Below are positions 49,900 through 60,847 of a stretch of DNA of 64,000 nucleotides, piece after piece. The DNA is taken from the NCBI GenBank assembly GCA_029953675.1, contig JAMWBK010000001.1, positions 2,827,001 through 2,891,000 on the forward strand. Direction: 5' to 3'. Every line of letters begins with the position of its first letter. The first letter of the stretch is position 1. Under the pieces are notes generated by a model. It saw only the letters and a program-made list of their open reading frames with translations, did no database searches and was not told the DNA's origin. A program made the position numbers and the translations under genes. This DNA comes from Rhodosorus marinus. Lineage: Eukaryota > Rhodophyta > Stylonematophyceae > Stylonematales > Stylonemataceae.

Positions 49900-50109
49900 T
49901 GTCAGAACTCTTGAAACCAACTTGTCTTTTACTAGGTCTCAAGATCTAGCAGAGCTAGGCCCTATATAGTCTTGGTTACTGTAAACTAAAACATACCTGA
50001 CAGTACAGTAGAAACTAGTCGATACTAAAACATTGACGCTTGCACTAAAAGTAGGTACCTGACACTAAAACATAGACGGATTACACAGCTGTCAGGCGAG
50101 GCTCTCACA
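49900..50109. repeat. LTR (right; 5' LTR of the element)
   Basis: 210 bp, TGTCAGAAC ... GCTCTCACA, followed directly by the GATTA duplication. Confidence 0.92.
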
Positions 50110-50456
50110 GATTACTTCTGAACTCGACAGGCTGTTATAGCATTGGTCGCGCAAGCAAAAACCAATCTTTTCGGGATTCCACCGAAAAGGTAAAATCACA
50201 ACCTCGCATATTAATGGAAAAATTTCCATGCGATGAAAAAAGATGAAAAACTCATTGAAAAATATCGGACGCGATCGATCGTTATCGGACGATTTATCGG
50301 ACGAAGCCAATTGTTTTTCTTTTATATTAAGCTATGATAAACTCATATCGGACGGGGGTTCGCAGAAAATACTTTCTATTATTATTAAATACAGGTCCGA
50401 TAAACCTTTATCGGACGCAATTGGATTTTTTTTTTATCGGACGGAAATGACAACCC

Positions 50457-52751
50457 AAACAAAAAACAACCATTAAACCAATTTTCTCCCGCGCAGTTTC
50501 CTATGGACAGCTTGTCCTCCCAAGTTTCTTTTCTTAATACATTGTTTGCGTCCTTTGAATGGGATGGGGTGGGGTTTGGATGACTTTGGTTTTGGGGTGA
50601 GCATACCTGACCCCTCATTGTAAATCGATTGACCTGATTATGTGGAAAATAATTGTGAACTTAGAGAGTATTGGTTAGACGTACAGAGGTTGGGTTTAAT
50701 AGGAACTCGTCGGGGATTGTGTACAGATTTTTTTTTGGGGGGGGTTACAGGAGCAGGAACAGACAACGTGGTTTTTTATGTTTTTTGAATATGTTATGGT
50801 GGGTAGGGGTGCAAAAATATGTTTTGGTAGTTAATTCATGTCCGTTTTTGCCATGTAGCCAATGATGAAGGCTTAGGGTCTTGAGGTGTAAGTAGTTATC
50901 CAATTAATATGCAAAAAAAAATTAATATGCTTTTTTGAGTGTTGTGTTTTGGTGGCGGTCGTCGTGCCAGTGTCTTAGCTCTCGGGCTCTCTGCTGACTT
51001 GGAACGACAATACTAGATGTAGCTACGGCTTGATTGTCTTCTGTTCATACTATCGTAATAACTACAAATTCTGCTCTCTCTGCTTTCTATCCATCAGATC
51101 AGATCTACTCGTTTGGGTCCTCCAAGCGCACATATGGGAGAGGTCACCGGGCGATTCACATCAGCTGATGTTTTGGGACGGACTAATGACCAGTCTCGGT
51201 AAGCTTTGTGCGTATTTCGTTTCTATTATTTCTCACCAAACTACCTGACAGCACCATCAACGAAACTCATCTTCCATCAATGTTGCACGCCGGTCAGTCC
51301 ATAGGATACAGCGGGACGTACTAAGATGCAATGATTGTCTGCGCCGAAAAGAGGGTTCTGAAAGCAGGCATTGTTACTGCTCCTCAGTCGAACACAGGAG
51401 CAGTTTGATCGCGGTCGTCATCACGTCAGTGCACCCTCTCTCAGGGTACGCTAAAGTCCCGGATTGAATTGACGAACAGAATGAGGAGCTCGTACATCCC
51501 GCAGATGGTCCACACTCAAATCCGTAGTCGAGAACCGACGTGCCATCTCTCTTCCCAAGTGGAATGTCATACAGAGCCGTCTGTACTGTTCCAGGACGCG
51601 TGGATTTGGAAAACCTGTTTAACCATGTTGATGGGTGTTGACCGCCTTGCTAAAAACCTCAGGGACCAAAAAAAAATTGGCATTGTGAATGACAGCCTGT
51701 CAAACTCAGAAGCAATCATGTTGGGGTACAAAATCCAAGCTGTACAAAAGTCCGGCTTTGGTTTGTTTACAACCAAGTCCTTCAGTCGAAAAAGGGACAC
51801 TATGCATCTCCTCAGCCAAAGAAAGAATCAGCCTGCTCATGCCCATCATCTACAAACCAAATTCCACATGGGAACTCATGGGCTAGACGCACTAAACCCT
51901 GAGCTGCACTACAGTCCAAGGAAGGCAGGATTTGGAAACCAAATCTTCAGTCGAGCAAGGACACACTATCGATACTGCTCAGTGGAACATAGAATCAGTC
52001 TGATCATCGTTATGTCTTCATCATCTAAACAAAATCCATTTTCCAAACTGATTCCAATATCGTGCTAGGAGACATCCCAGCTGCGCTACAATCCAGCCGG
52101 AGAGGGCTTAGAAACGCGCGTTATTTACAGCAAAAACCTTCAGTCGAGAAAGGATGAACTCTACACTCTCCTTAGGCGAAGAAACAATCATTCTGATCGT
52201 CGTCATCACCTACAACCAAAACCTGTAGCGGACCTGGCTCCGGGGGGAGCCTTAGCTGAGCCAAGTCCGAGGACCGTTTTTACGACCTAGTCCTTCAGTC
52301 CAGAAGGGCGGCACTATCCATCCTCCTCAGTGGAAGAGTGAACCATTCTGATCATGTTGCTCATCACCTAACCAGAAATCCATATCGACAATGATGGACA
52401 AGGCATACTTCTCCAAAGCAAAATCCATCCGTCTGACATCGTCGTGATGATGACAATGAAAAAGGAAAATTTTCTTCCACGAAGAAAGATCGTTGTGGTG
52501 AAAAGTGGAAGAAGAAACCTTGACGGGGATTCAATAGATGATCATGAGTGAGGAGGAAGGCGGAAGAAGAAGGTAGCGAAGATGAACTAAGTGCCTCCGT
52601 CAGAAGGAAGAGCAAGAACAAGGCAGAGAAAAACCACGGCGGAAGAAAGAACGAGGCTTACTCGAATTTCTAGGGTTTTTCATAATGAAGTAGGGTTTTT
52701 CATAATGAAGTAGGGTTTTGGTTTTGGTGAATTTGGCATTGACTTGTGCCT
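50457..52751. other. Intergenic region with decayed satellite
   Basis: No gene supported. A 199-codon frame at 51469-52068 runs through a degenerate tandem repeat and is probably noncoding. The stretch just before the KEA start (52670-52735) has two tandem copies of TAGGGTTTTTCATAATGAAG. Confidence 0.45.
51357..52375. repeat. Degenerate tandem repeat, period about 150-190 bp
   Basis: A block starting TTCAGTCGA(A/G)AAAGG, followed by ACTAT, CTCCTCAG, GAA-AATCA and TCTGATC...TCATCA(C/T)CTA, recurs at about 51781, 51949, 52139 and 52290, with a partial copy near 51360. Copies are heavily diverged, so frames passing through them are not evidence for a protein. Confidence 0.6.
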
Positions 52752-55700
52752 ATGCGAAGGGCGACCTGTTTAGATATGGATAGAGGTAGCATTTGTGGAT
52801 TTTCAGTGGCGGCTGTTGATAGAGTTCCATGTAGAGCGGGAGCTGTGACGAGCTTCAGACCGAGACCTGCCTATATGTCGAGTTTTGTGCCGAGAAGAGT
52901 GAGATCTGGAAGTGGGCTGGGGCTGAGTTCGTTTCAGCCGCCGAAGCGCTTTTCCTCGCGATCTTCGCGTGGATGGCAGTGTATAGATGTTGGGTTTCTC
53001 GGCGGATTAGAGGAGACAATCGAGCTTTTGATTGCTACAGCGGTTGTAGTTCCGGTCTTCAAGAGGTAAACGAGCGTCTACATCGGGGAATGAAAACAGT
53101 CTTTTTTTTTCTCACGAACGCAACGAAACGCTTGTCCTTGGTTGTACACAGATTCAACCTGTCACCGATTCTCGGCTTTCTTTCAGCGGGAGTGGCGTTG
53201 GGACCGCACGGCCTACGCGTGATAACGGACGTCGCTGACATCTCTCAGATCGCCGACATAGGCGTACTCTTTCTTCTCTTTGAGATGGGACTGGAGCTCT
53301 CCATCGACAGATTACGAAAGCTGAGAATCTACGCTTTCGGTCTCGGAACTTTACAGGTCAGAAAAACTCCCCGTCCGAACTCCTCACCGAAGACACCCCT
53401 CCAAACCCGGACGGGTTTGGTGTGCTAGCTCACGATGATCTGAAGAGCCCGGAACCCCAGTACAACAAGAGGCATTGACCTTTCCTGGCAATGAAGATGA
53501 TTAGTTTTCATTCATATTTAACCCTTTGTTTACAAAACATCCTGAGAATGTTTCGATGCGGGAATCAACATGTTCTCATTGAAATGATTCATTGCTACTT
53601 TACCCTTTTTGCGCTTCTGTTTTGGACCGACTTTTGATCAGACTCCGCGGTCTGGTCTCTCACGCTTGTTCATCCTCTCGTTCACTAACTCCGTATTCTG
53701 TACTTTCGGAAGCAGATGGCCTTCACGTCAGCAGCGCTGGCTGCAGGTGCTCTATTCATGGGTGCTGGAATATCCGAGGCCCTAGTAGTCGGAAGCTCGT
53801 TGTCTCTCTCTTCCTCGGCGTTTGTTTTACAGCTCCTCGCAGAGAGGAAGGAGCAAGCAACTCGCTATGCAACCGCCGCGTATGGTATTCTGCTGCTCCA
53901 GGATATCGCCGTCGTTCCGCTCCTTGTGCTTGTCCCGTTGCTGTCGACGACAGAGTAAGAGTATCCTTCCCTACTTTTCGGTTACTCTTAAGAAGACGAC
54001 TGACCGCATCCCGGGCTGGTGTCTTTTTGGTTGCTGTCCTCTCAGGTGGACTGGTTTTCGAGAGATTGAAGGTCTTTTTGTAGCAGTCGCTGCGACGGCG
54101 GCCAAGGCTCTTGCCGCGGTTCTCGGAGTTGTAAGTTGAAAACTCTCACAACTGCTTCACATCTCGTGTACTGGACAGTGAATGCGAGGTTTGCAAGCGG
54201 TATCTCAGAGAAGAAACTGCAGTACTGCTTTGACGGACGACCTTCGCGATACCTTCGCGTCCACTTCAGATGCCCTCGCCAAGCTAGAAGTCATGGATCA
54301 TATTGCTTTTTTCTGCGAAACTCAGAAACCGTTGGCGAAGGATCAGCTGTCTCGGTCACTGAACTCTCTACTCCATCCTTCTTCTCTTCCATGTTCCAGG
54401 TCGTTATCGGTGGAACAGTTCTTCGACCGGTGTTCCGCTTTGTCAGCGAGAGCAGGAGCTCGGAAGCTTTTACATCGGTCGTCTTGGCGACTGTCCTCGG
54501 GGCAGGTTTAATTACGGACGAGTAAGGGGCGAACGCACGTCCCGCGAAGGTTGCTCGCTGGAACCAGTTCTGAAAATCTGTGCTTGTGGCGCTCCTAGGC
54601 TCGGCCTGTCAATGACTTTGGGAGCGTTTATCGCGGGTGTCCTGCTGTCTGAAAGCTCCTATCGATCCAAAATCAAGGTCGATATAGAACCATTCCGCGG
54701 GCTTTTGCTGGGTTTATTTTTTATAACGACAGGGATGAGCATGGATATCTCCGTGTTCGCGGAGCAGCCCCTTGAGGTGAGGATTGTCTTGACTCCCCCT
54801 TCCAGCCGGATTGCTCAGTTTACTCGGAGCTGAATGATTGCTCTCCGTTTCGATGTTTTCAACAGATCACTGCTCTGATCGTGAGTCTGATAGGTGTCAA
54901 AGCTTCGACCCTCGCGTTGCTTTCATTGCCGTTCAACTTGACCACGGCGGAGTCCACAAAGCTCGGGTTGATCCTCGGACAAGGAGGAGAATTTGGTTTT
55001 GTTATCTTCGCGCTTGCGAACAAATTGGTGAGGATTTTTGAACTCCAGAACTCCGAGCCGTTCGCCTTTGGACACGCCCTCTTAAGTCAATTCACCCTTC
55101 CGCACCTCCCAAACAATAGGGCTTCCTTCCTGACGACGTGAACAAGATTCTCGTTGTCGTGATCGTATCCTCCATGGCGTTGACCCCCGTGATGGCTGAG
55201 GCTGGCGCAAGATTGGTAAGATGTAGAATTCAGTTATCAAAAGTGCGATCTCTCAGTCCGACGGAGTCTGAAGTTTCTGCTTTTTCTCCCCCAAAAGGCG
55301 CCGATTATTCAAGCGACCTTACCTTCTAAAGAGACAGAAACTGGTGCGGAAGTCGTCGTCCCTTCGCAAACTCTACTGCAGAAGGATGTCGTCATCATTG
55401 TAGGTAGGCGAAGCTCCACGAACTTGTGCTAGCTACGCCTATGAGTGCTCTTAGTAAGCCTGTTCAGCGAGGTGGCCCTAACCTAACGAATGGATTGATC
55501 GGACAGGATACGGCACAGTAGGAAAGGTCGTTGTTGACATGCTGACAAGAAAGTTTATACCTTTCATTGTCATCGATCGAAATGAGGATCTGATTCGGGA
55601 TGCATCTGTACAAGGTCTGTTGAAAGCGGTTGGGAATGTCACTATTACTACCATCAATTGCCTTGCTCTGATAGCCTGCTTGTGTCCGTCCGCCCCGAAC

Positions 55701-56460
55701 AGGACTGCCGTGCGTATGTGCTGATGCTGAGAAGCCGGACTTCATCTGCGAAGCTCAAGTGTCTTCTCCAACAGCTGTGGTCTTAACAATGAACTCCGTA
55801 AGCTGCTCGGTTTTCTAATTTGCTAACCTTCCTCGGCAACGGTCGTGGAAATACGTCGAGCTGAGAAGCGTGTGAAACGTTTGCTTTTGTGTGTTTACTT
55901 GTTCGTAGGCTCGTATTGCGATTGACGTGGTTGCTAATATCCGATCGGAAATTCCGGAAGTTCCGATTTATGTTCGTGCACATGATATTGAGAACATGAA
56001 GCAACTATCCGACCTCGGAGTGGTTGCTACGTGAGTCTTTCTTGAAGAGTTGGACGTAGGAAATAGACGTAGATGTCGAAGCTCATTGAACTGGGGTTAC
56101 GTTTTTGTGCATATGTTAGGTACCCTGAAACGTTCGAAACAAGCTTATTGTTAGGTCAAAGAGTACTGAGAGGGTATGGGATCGCAGCGCAAGACGCAAA
56201 GGCGATTGCGAAAGTGGTACGCAGACCCTCCGGTTCCCCATTGGTACGCTAAGTTTGCTCATATGGTGCTTATGCTTCTTTTGTGTCTAACCTCACAATA
56301 GCTTCGGAACGAATGGGTTGGTGAGGAAATCGATGAGAATTACGGCAAGGAAGCATCTCCTGCCGAGCGGGACGACTCCCCCAACAAGGAACCCGCGAAG
56401 CTGGTGGTCGCGGAGAGTGAGAAGCAACACGACCATCAGTCTGATCAAAGGAAGGAGTAG
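52752..56460 (+). CDS. KEA: K+/H+ antiporter of the KEA/CPA2 family, plastid-type
   Basis: Fourteen exons: 52752-53065, 53152-53356, 53716-53954, 54046-54130, 54400-54521, 54599-54776, 54866-55027, 55120-55215, 55298-55403, 55507-55614, 55703-55797, 55909-56030, 56120-56216 and 56302-56460, all in phase; 695 residues. The first ~75 residues are Ser/Arg-rich with few acids, as in a plastid transit peptide. The antiporter domain has [29 protein letters not shown], the [12 protein letters not shown] ion-site helix, [13 protein letters not shown] and [19 protein letters not shown] nucleotide-binding domain follows ([12 protein letters not shown], then VYVRAHD-like IYVRAHDI), and a charged tail. 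Family members set K+ and pH in the plastid. No key residue seems lost. Exon 13 could alternatively end 21 bp later at a second in-frame donor, GTACGC. Confidence 0.95.
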
Positions 56461-57178
56461 TCTGTGTCTATGTATGTGGTGGTTAGAACTGATCCCTTTT
56501 TCTGCTTTACGCTTTAGCGAGCGGTGCGCGTGCGTGTAACCTTGTTCCGATTCCTTCAGCGGAAGGAACTCGCCCTTACCATTGTGCTAAAAGTTGATCC
56601 CGAAGAGCCCAGTAGAATAGTAACTTATCTCAGCTCGCTTTGCTGAGATTCGAATGAGTATGTACGATTATTATGATGAACAGAAGACAAGAACAAAAAC
56701 AAAGCAATGAAATAAACAGGAGAAATAGTTATAAAAACGGCACCGAATTCGCATCGCTCACAAACGACACGGCGCCTCCCGTTCCTCCGTCCTTGCGGGC
56801 TTCACGAGATAGCTCACGCCTTCGACAAACCACTTGCGCGTGGCTATCAGCGCAGCTGAGGTACGGTCCACAAGGGCTACCCCAGGCCACTTCAGGTCCT
56901 AAAAGAAAAAACCGGGCCCAATGCGTCACCGATCCAAAGTGATGTAGGCTCCGTCTCTTATCATCAACGACTGCGGTCAAGGTCGATTTTCGGCCAGGAG
57001 TTAGTGACCTCTCCCAGCTCGTCCAAGCTAATGCCACGTCCTGCTTAACAGCTTTGCAGGCCTAGTGCTTGTCTCACATCATGGTCAGCAGCGATCCAGC
57101 GAACTACCCTGTGCGTCGCGTGCTTGGATTTGGGAACCCTCTACAACCTCGGGTTCTGGCGAAGATAAACCGGCGCAG
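56461..57178. other. Convergent 3' spacer with an open two-exon stretch on the minus strand
   Basis: 700 bp between the stops of KEA and CDT1. On the minus strand, 57040-56930 (37 codons) and 56898-56758 (46 codons plus stop) are open, share phase 0 and have GT-AG borders with a 31-nt gap, unusually short for an intron. I find no start codon that joins them, so I do not call a gene. Confidence 0.4.
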
Positions 57179-58717
57179 TTACTTCGATGGCTTCGCGGCC
57201 AACTCCTTTGATCTTAACAGCAGCGCTTTGACGTCCTTGAAAACCAACTTCGGGTTGACTTTGAAGATCTTCACCGCTCGTCCTCCCATGGACTGGACAT
57301 TGTCAATCGAGGCCCAGGTGGGTACCTCCTCTGTCAAACTCCAGAGCTGCTTCTGTAGCTCGTCTCTGGTCCAGGCTTCTCTGTGAGTTCTTGAGAGTCT
57401 GTCCACCAACGCGGATAGTTCGATTCTCGACTTTGACCCGATGATTGGCCTCAGCGCGTCCAGGGTGATGATCAGTCTTGAAAGATTCAGACATCGCTTC
57501 TCCATTTCATCTTGCCCAGACTCTTCCCGTTCCTGCTTTTTCCTTTGCCTGCTTCGAACCCGTTCGAGAAGAGATGACGGAACTAGCTTGACCTGCTGAC
57601 CTGGAGACGCCGAGGAGGAATCCCCAATATCCGGACTGGGTGGCTGCTCCTCTGCTGTGCATGTTTGTAGAGTCTGCGCTCCGAATTTGCTGCGCAGGGA
57701 CGTTTGTGAATCAGCCGTCTGAGAACTGTTCACCGGCTCATCCTCGTCCTCATCGTGATCAAACTTAAGGGTCGCTGGCCCGAGCTCCGGTGCAGTCTCC
57801 ACGTCGAATTTTGGGTGCCACGCCACGCGTGTTTTCCACTGCTCGCGCTCCGCGGTGCTCAGCGGCTGCAGAAACTCGTCATACGCATCGTGCAGCTTCT
57901 TGAGCAGCCTTGAATGGAGTAGGTGCCGTCTCGGTGCCAGCCGTTGTGCGATCCTTGCCGATCCTCCGGTTGGATCGAGTAGTTCGATTTCAATATCTCC
58001 CTCTTGGCTCGATCGCTTATGCCTCACGCGCGTTAGACGAAACGCCTCTGGAATCAAACTCACAATAACAGCAAGGTCCTCTTTCTTGAAACTGGATCGC
58101 GTCTGCCTGGACACCGTATCGACAATATTCAAAAACCGCATCCGAGACTGCTTCCGAGACCGGTTCACGACGTTTGCTGTTTCAATTGCGTCCAGTGCAT
58201 GGAGTAGTTTCTCGTACTTTGCAGGTAGAAGCGATCTATCATATGACAGGGGGTCAAGGTTGCCGAATTCGAGCTTTCCAGTGGGTGCGCTGAGGTGCTC
58301 TGTTCGATCGATCGTTTGCACAACTTGCTCATGAGCTTTGGGAATCTGCTTGACCTCTGCCTTTTTTTGTGGTCTCTTCTTCGTTGGTTTGACAGTGTCG
58401 AATACTTTCTTCAACACGTTTGGCTGCTGCTGGTAATTGCCCATGGATTCGTTCAGCTTTGTGCTGAGCTTGGAAGACAGCCCCCCTGGAAGCACATTGG
58501 TTCGTTTCTCTTCACGTTGTCTCAGGATGCCTAGAAGCCCTGCACTCGAGGGCTCCTCGGACGGTTTCCAGGCATCGGACGCGTTTTCAATGCTAACCTG
58601 CGCAGCAGGCTGCTTGGATTTCTTTTCATTAACCCGACGACGTCGTTTCGCTCCCTTCCTGTAGAAGTCTGTAATCTCCACTTGAGATTCTTGGCCACGT
58701 TTTTTTGCTGCGCCCAT
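57179..58717 (-). CDS. CDT1: DNA replication licensing factor CDT1
   Basis: Single exon, 512 residues from the only in-frame ATG (58717). CDT1 loads MCM2-7 at origins with ORC and CDC6. Residues 12-19 (QVEITDFY) form a PCNA-interacting box with the TD specific to CRL4-CDT2 degrons, in the same N-terminal position as in animal CDT1. The middle domain starts LPAKYEKLLHALDAI and includes SSFKKEDLAVIVSLIPEAFRL; WHPKFDVETAPELGPATL matches the family. The C-terminal MCM-binding winged helix covers about residues 400-505. The linker is acidic and Ser/Gln-rich. CDT1 diverges fast, so the call rests on the combination of motifs and domain order. Basic residues follow the PIP box, but position +4 is Ala, not Lys/Arg. 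Confidence 0.9.
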   Translation of the reverse strand: MGAAKKRGQESQVEITDFYRKGAKRRRRVNEKKSKQPAAQVSIENASDAWKPSEEPSSAGLLGILRQREEKRTNVLPGGLSSKLSTKLNESMGNYQQQPNVLKKVFDTVKPTKKRPQKKAEVKQIPKAHEQVVQTIDRTEHLSAPTGKLEFGNLDPLSYDRSLLPAKYEKLLHALDAIETANVVNRSRKQSRMRFLNIVDTVSRQTRSSFKKEDLAVIVSLIPEAFRLTRVRHKRSSQEGDIEIELLDPTGGSARIAQRLAPRRHLLHSRLLKKLHDAYDEFLQPLSTAEREQWKTRVAWHPKFDVETAPELGPATLKFDHDEDEDEPVNSSQTADSQTSLRSKFGAQTLQTCTAEEQPPSPDIGDSSSASPGQQVKLVPSSLLERVRSRQRKKQEREESGQDEMEKRCLNLSRLIITLDALRPIIGSKSRIELSALVDRLSRTHREAWTRDELQKQLWSLTEEVPTWASIDNVQSMGGRAVKIFKVNPKLVFKDVKALLLRSKELAAKPSK

Positions 58718-60847
58718 CTCGTGGCAAATCCCTAGCCTCTTCAGAGAATGAGACGCGAAAGCGGAATGACCCAGGCCGAGCAAGAGACTACCTACCCTCG
58801 ACAAGCGGGAATCACACAAGCTCCAATACCTTGCCCGCACTTCTCGTCACCGAAACGAAATTTTGTCGAATCCTCCATTCACAGCAGATTCGCTCCAGCT
58901 CCACGTGATTACAAAACGGAAATAGAAAAGCCACTGCAGCAAACTGTCGAGCTCCACACAGGGCACCACCCGAAACAGTTTTCAGGCACCCAATCGCACC
59001 CATAAAGCTTTTCACGAAGGGAAAATCAATCTGTAACGTACTTCCTCTCCTCGCCTACCTCTACCGATCGGTTCCACAGCCAAGTAAGTCTCCCGCGGAA
59101 ATAATCCAATCCCAACTCGAACGGCTGACATATCCAAAAATTAATATTTTCAAGCTTTTTAATCCAATTATCATGTTTCCCGCATTTATATTTATAATAT
59201 TTTGTATCTTTCAACGCACATGTCCCTTTTTGATATCTAATTATTTATATCAATAGCGAATCCCATACTAGTTTCGGTATTACTTATTTATGGCGTAATA
59301 TGATTCGTAGGACTTGTCAGCCTAATTGTTCATTTTGGAGATAGGTGCAAACTACCAATTATAAAACGGCACGTGTGTTTACATTTCATGCGTTCGTTTA
59401 TCGAATCGATTGATCCATCGAGTTACGCGGCCGTGAGTAGAGAATGTAGTTGTGGTAGTTGTTCGCGGGATGAAAGGTGCCTACATGCTGACAGTCACGG
59501 CCAAAAATTTGTCTACGGTGCACGGATGGATGGTGGCGTGTTTTGAAGGGTTTGTGGATAGGGTCATTGCATAGTCCTGCGCTTTCCCTAGCCATGTGCA
59601 TGGAAGGAAACGTTGGGGGAAGATGCTCGTTTTTGTGTGCTCAAGCAGGAGCTGCTTGTCGATTTGAGACTCTGGTTTATGAGACTTAGGCAGCTCTGAA
59701 TCGTGAATGGCTGCGAACGTTTGAGCCCGCTGGGGAGGCCCGCTTCTGGTGAATGAAGATATTCAGCGTGTACGCTTGACCCTGCCAATCCTTCAAAACG
59801 AAAACAGATCACAACGACGATATCGATCCATCAGCGTCCGCTTGGGAGTGACAGTGCCAGGACTCCCAGCGGGAACAAGCTTGTGCTTTACCAACCCATC
59901 CACCAGCGAAGATATTCTTCTATCAAGGGGCACCTTGTAGTACGCTCACCTCCTAACCTCAAAAGGCCAGCGACAAGCCCGTTCTGACCCCATATTGAGC
60001 ACATCAGAAAAAAAAAAAAAAGAAACCCACACAAAACTCTGCCACTCATTTCCATCAAAAGCCCTGACCACAAAGAAGGCCCACAAAAATAGCTCAAAAA
60101 CAAACAAAAAACAAATAAACCGAGTAAAACCACCTCGGGTCAGTCATTTCAGTAAACAAATAAAACAACCCCACGTGTCTTTTAATTTTTTCTATTCGTT
60201 AATCAATCCAATTATGCAACGAGTGATTAATTCCACTGGACACCGAGCTGTTAAAACGGAAAAAGGGGAGAGATATTTTTCGAAAATGTGGGATGATACC
60301 CCCCTTACATGCACAGTATAAATTCATTTCTAGAGATTAGTTGAAAAATAATTTAGCTATGCCCCGTGAAAAAAGAAAATATTACCTGGGGTACTTTCTG
60401 GAGCGTACATTACTATTCGGTACGGGGTGGAATGGGGGGTTAAAAAAATCTATATATCGCGAGAGTTCGATAGACAAAGTTTTATTCATTATATGAAAAT
60501 AGTCACACGCGATATATCCTTTGGACTAGGTGACAGGTAAAAACCAGATTGAAATATGTTGTAATATAGTACCCTCCCCTACTGGATATCTAAATAGGTA
60601 ATAAAAGTTGAATTATTGTGGGGTTTTGGATACATACCCTTAGTAGAAACATGTATTTTAGATCAGTGAGGAATTTTAAGAGTCGAAAGACTAGATGGCA
60701 TTAAGCGGTCGGGCATGAATGGACGGGGGGAGAAGTATACTTGAACATGAGCTGTTAGAGGTTGGCAGGATTTTTTTGCGGGTGGGGTGGGGGGTGTTGG
60801 GCCTATTTTTTTGAGAAGTTCTTGTTATTTTGGTTGTGGGACACATC
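58718..60847. other. Divergent intergenic region
   Basis: 2.1 kb between CDT1 (-) and aldolase (+) with no supported gene. A/T-rich sequence dominates 59110-59400 and 60170-60670. The last 70 bp before the aldolase ATG are G/T-rich (GGGTGGGGTGGGGGG), as in other leaders here. Confidence 0.45.

Larger units (their letters stand above)
48192..50109 (-). mobile_element. Ty3/gypsy LTR retrotransposon, deleted and internally inverted
   Basis: Two LTRs (48192-48409 and 49900-50109) begin TG and end CA. The 5-bp duplication GATTA flanks both sides (48187-48191 and 50110-50114). On the minus strand, gag remnants (about 49799-49610) are followed by integrase C-terminal sequence (about 49180-48410). 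Between them, 49330-49610 reads on the plus strand as the end of RNase H (NVADALSRDAL) and the start of integrase (RLCVPDNRG), so the middle of pol is inverted; protease and most of reverse transcriptase are missing. A purine-rich tract borders the left LTR and a TGGTCTCATCACC primer-site candidate borders the right LTR, both read on the minus strand. The copy cannot move by itself. Confidence 0.9.
47925..50456. mobile_element. DNA-transposon-like element with TCCGATA clusters, carrying a nested LTR element
   Basis: The ends form a terminal inverted repeat: GGGTTGTCAT at 47925-47934, then GTCCGATAA, and the complement TTATCGGAC ... ATGACAACCC ending at 50456. Inside each end the word TCCGATA recurs: five copies on the left (47941, 47952, 48052, 48065, 48077) and seven on the right (near 50263, 50283, 50295, 50346, 50396, 50409, 50435), mostly inverted relative to the left. 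Such subterminal repeats are typical transposase-binding sites. Without the LTR insertion (48192-50114) the element would be only about 610 bp, with no coding capacity. The GGGTTGTC end resembles hAT elements, but I see no clean 8-bp target duplication. Confidence 0.7.

Noticed and set aside
51469..52068. 199-codon open frame on the + strand
   Set aside because: It starts without an ATG in good context and runs through a degenerate tandem repeat; no domain is visible.
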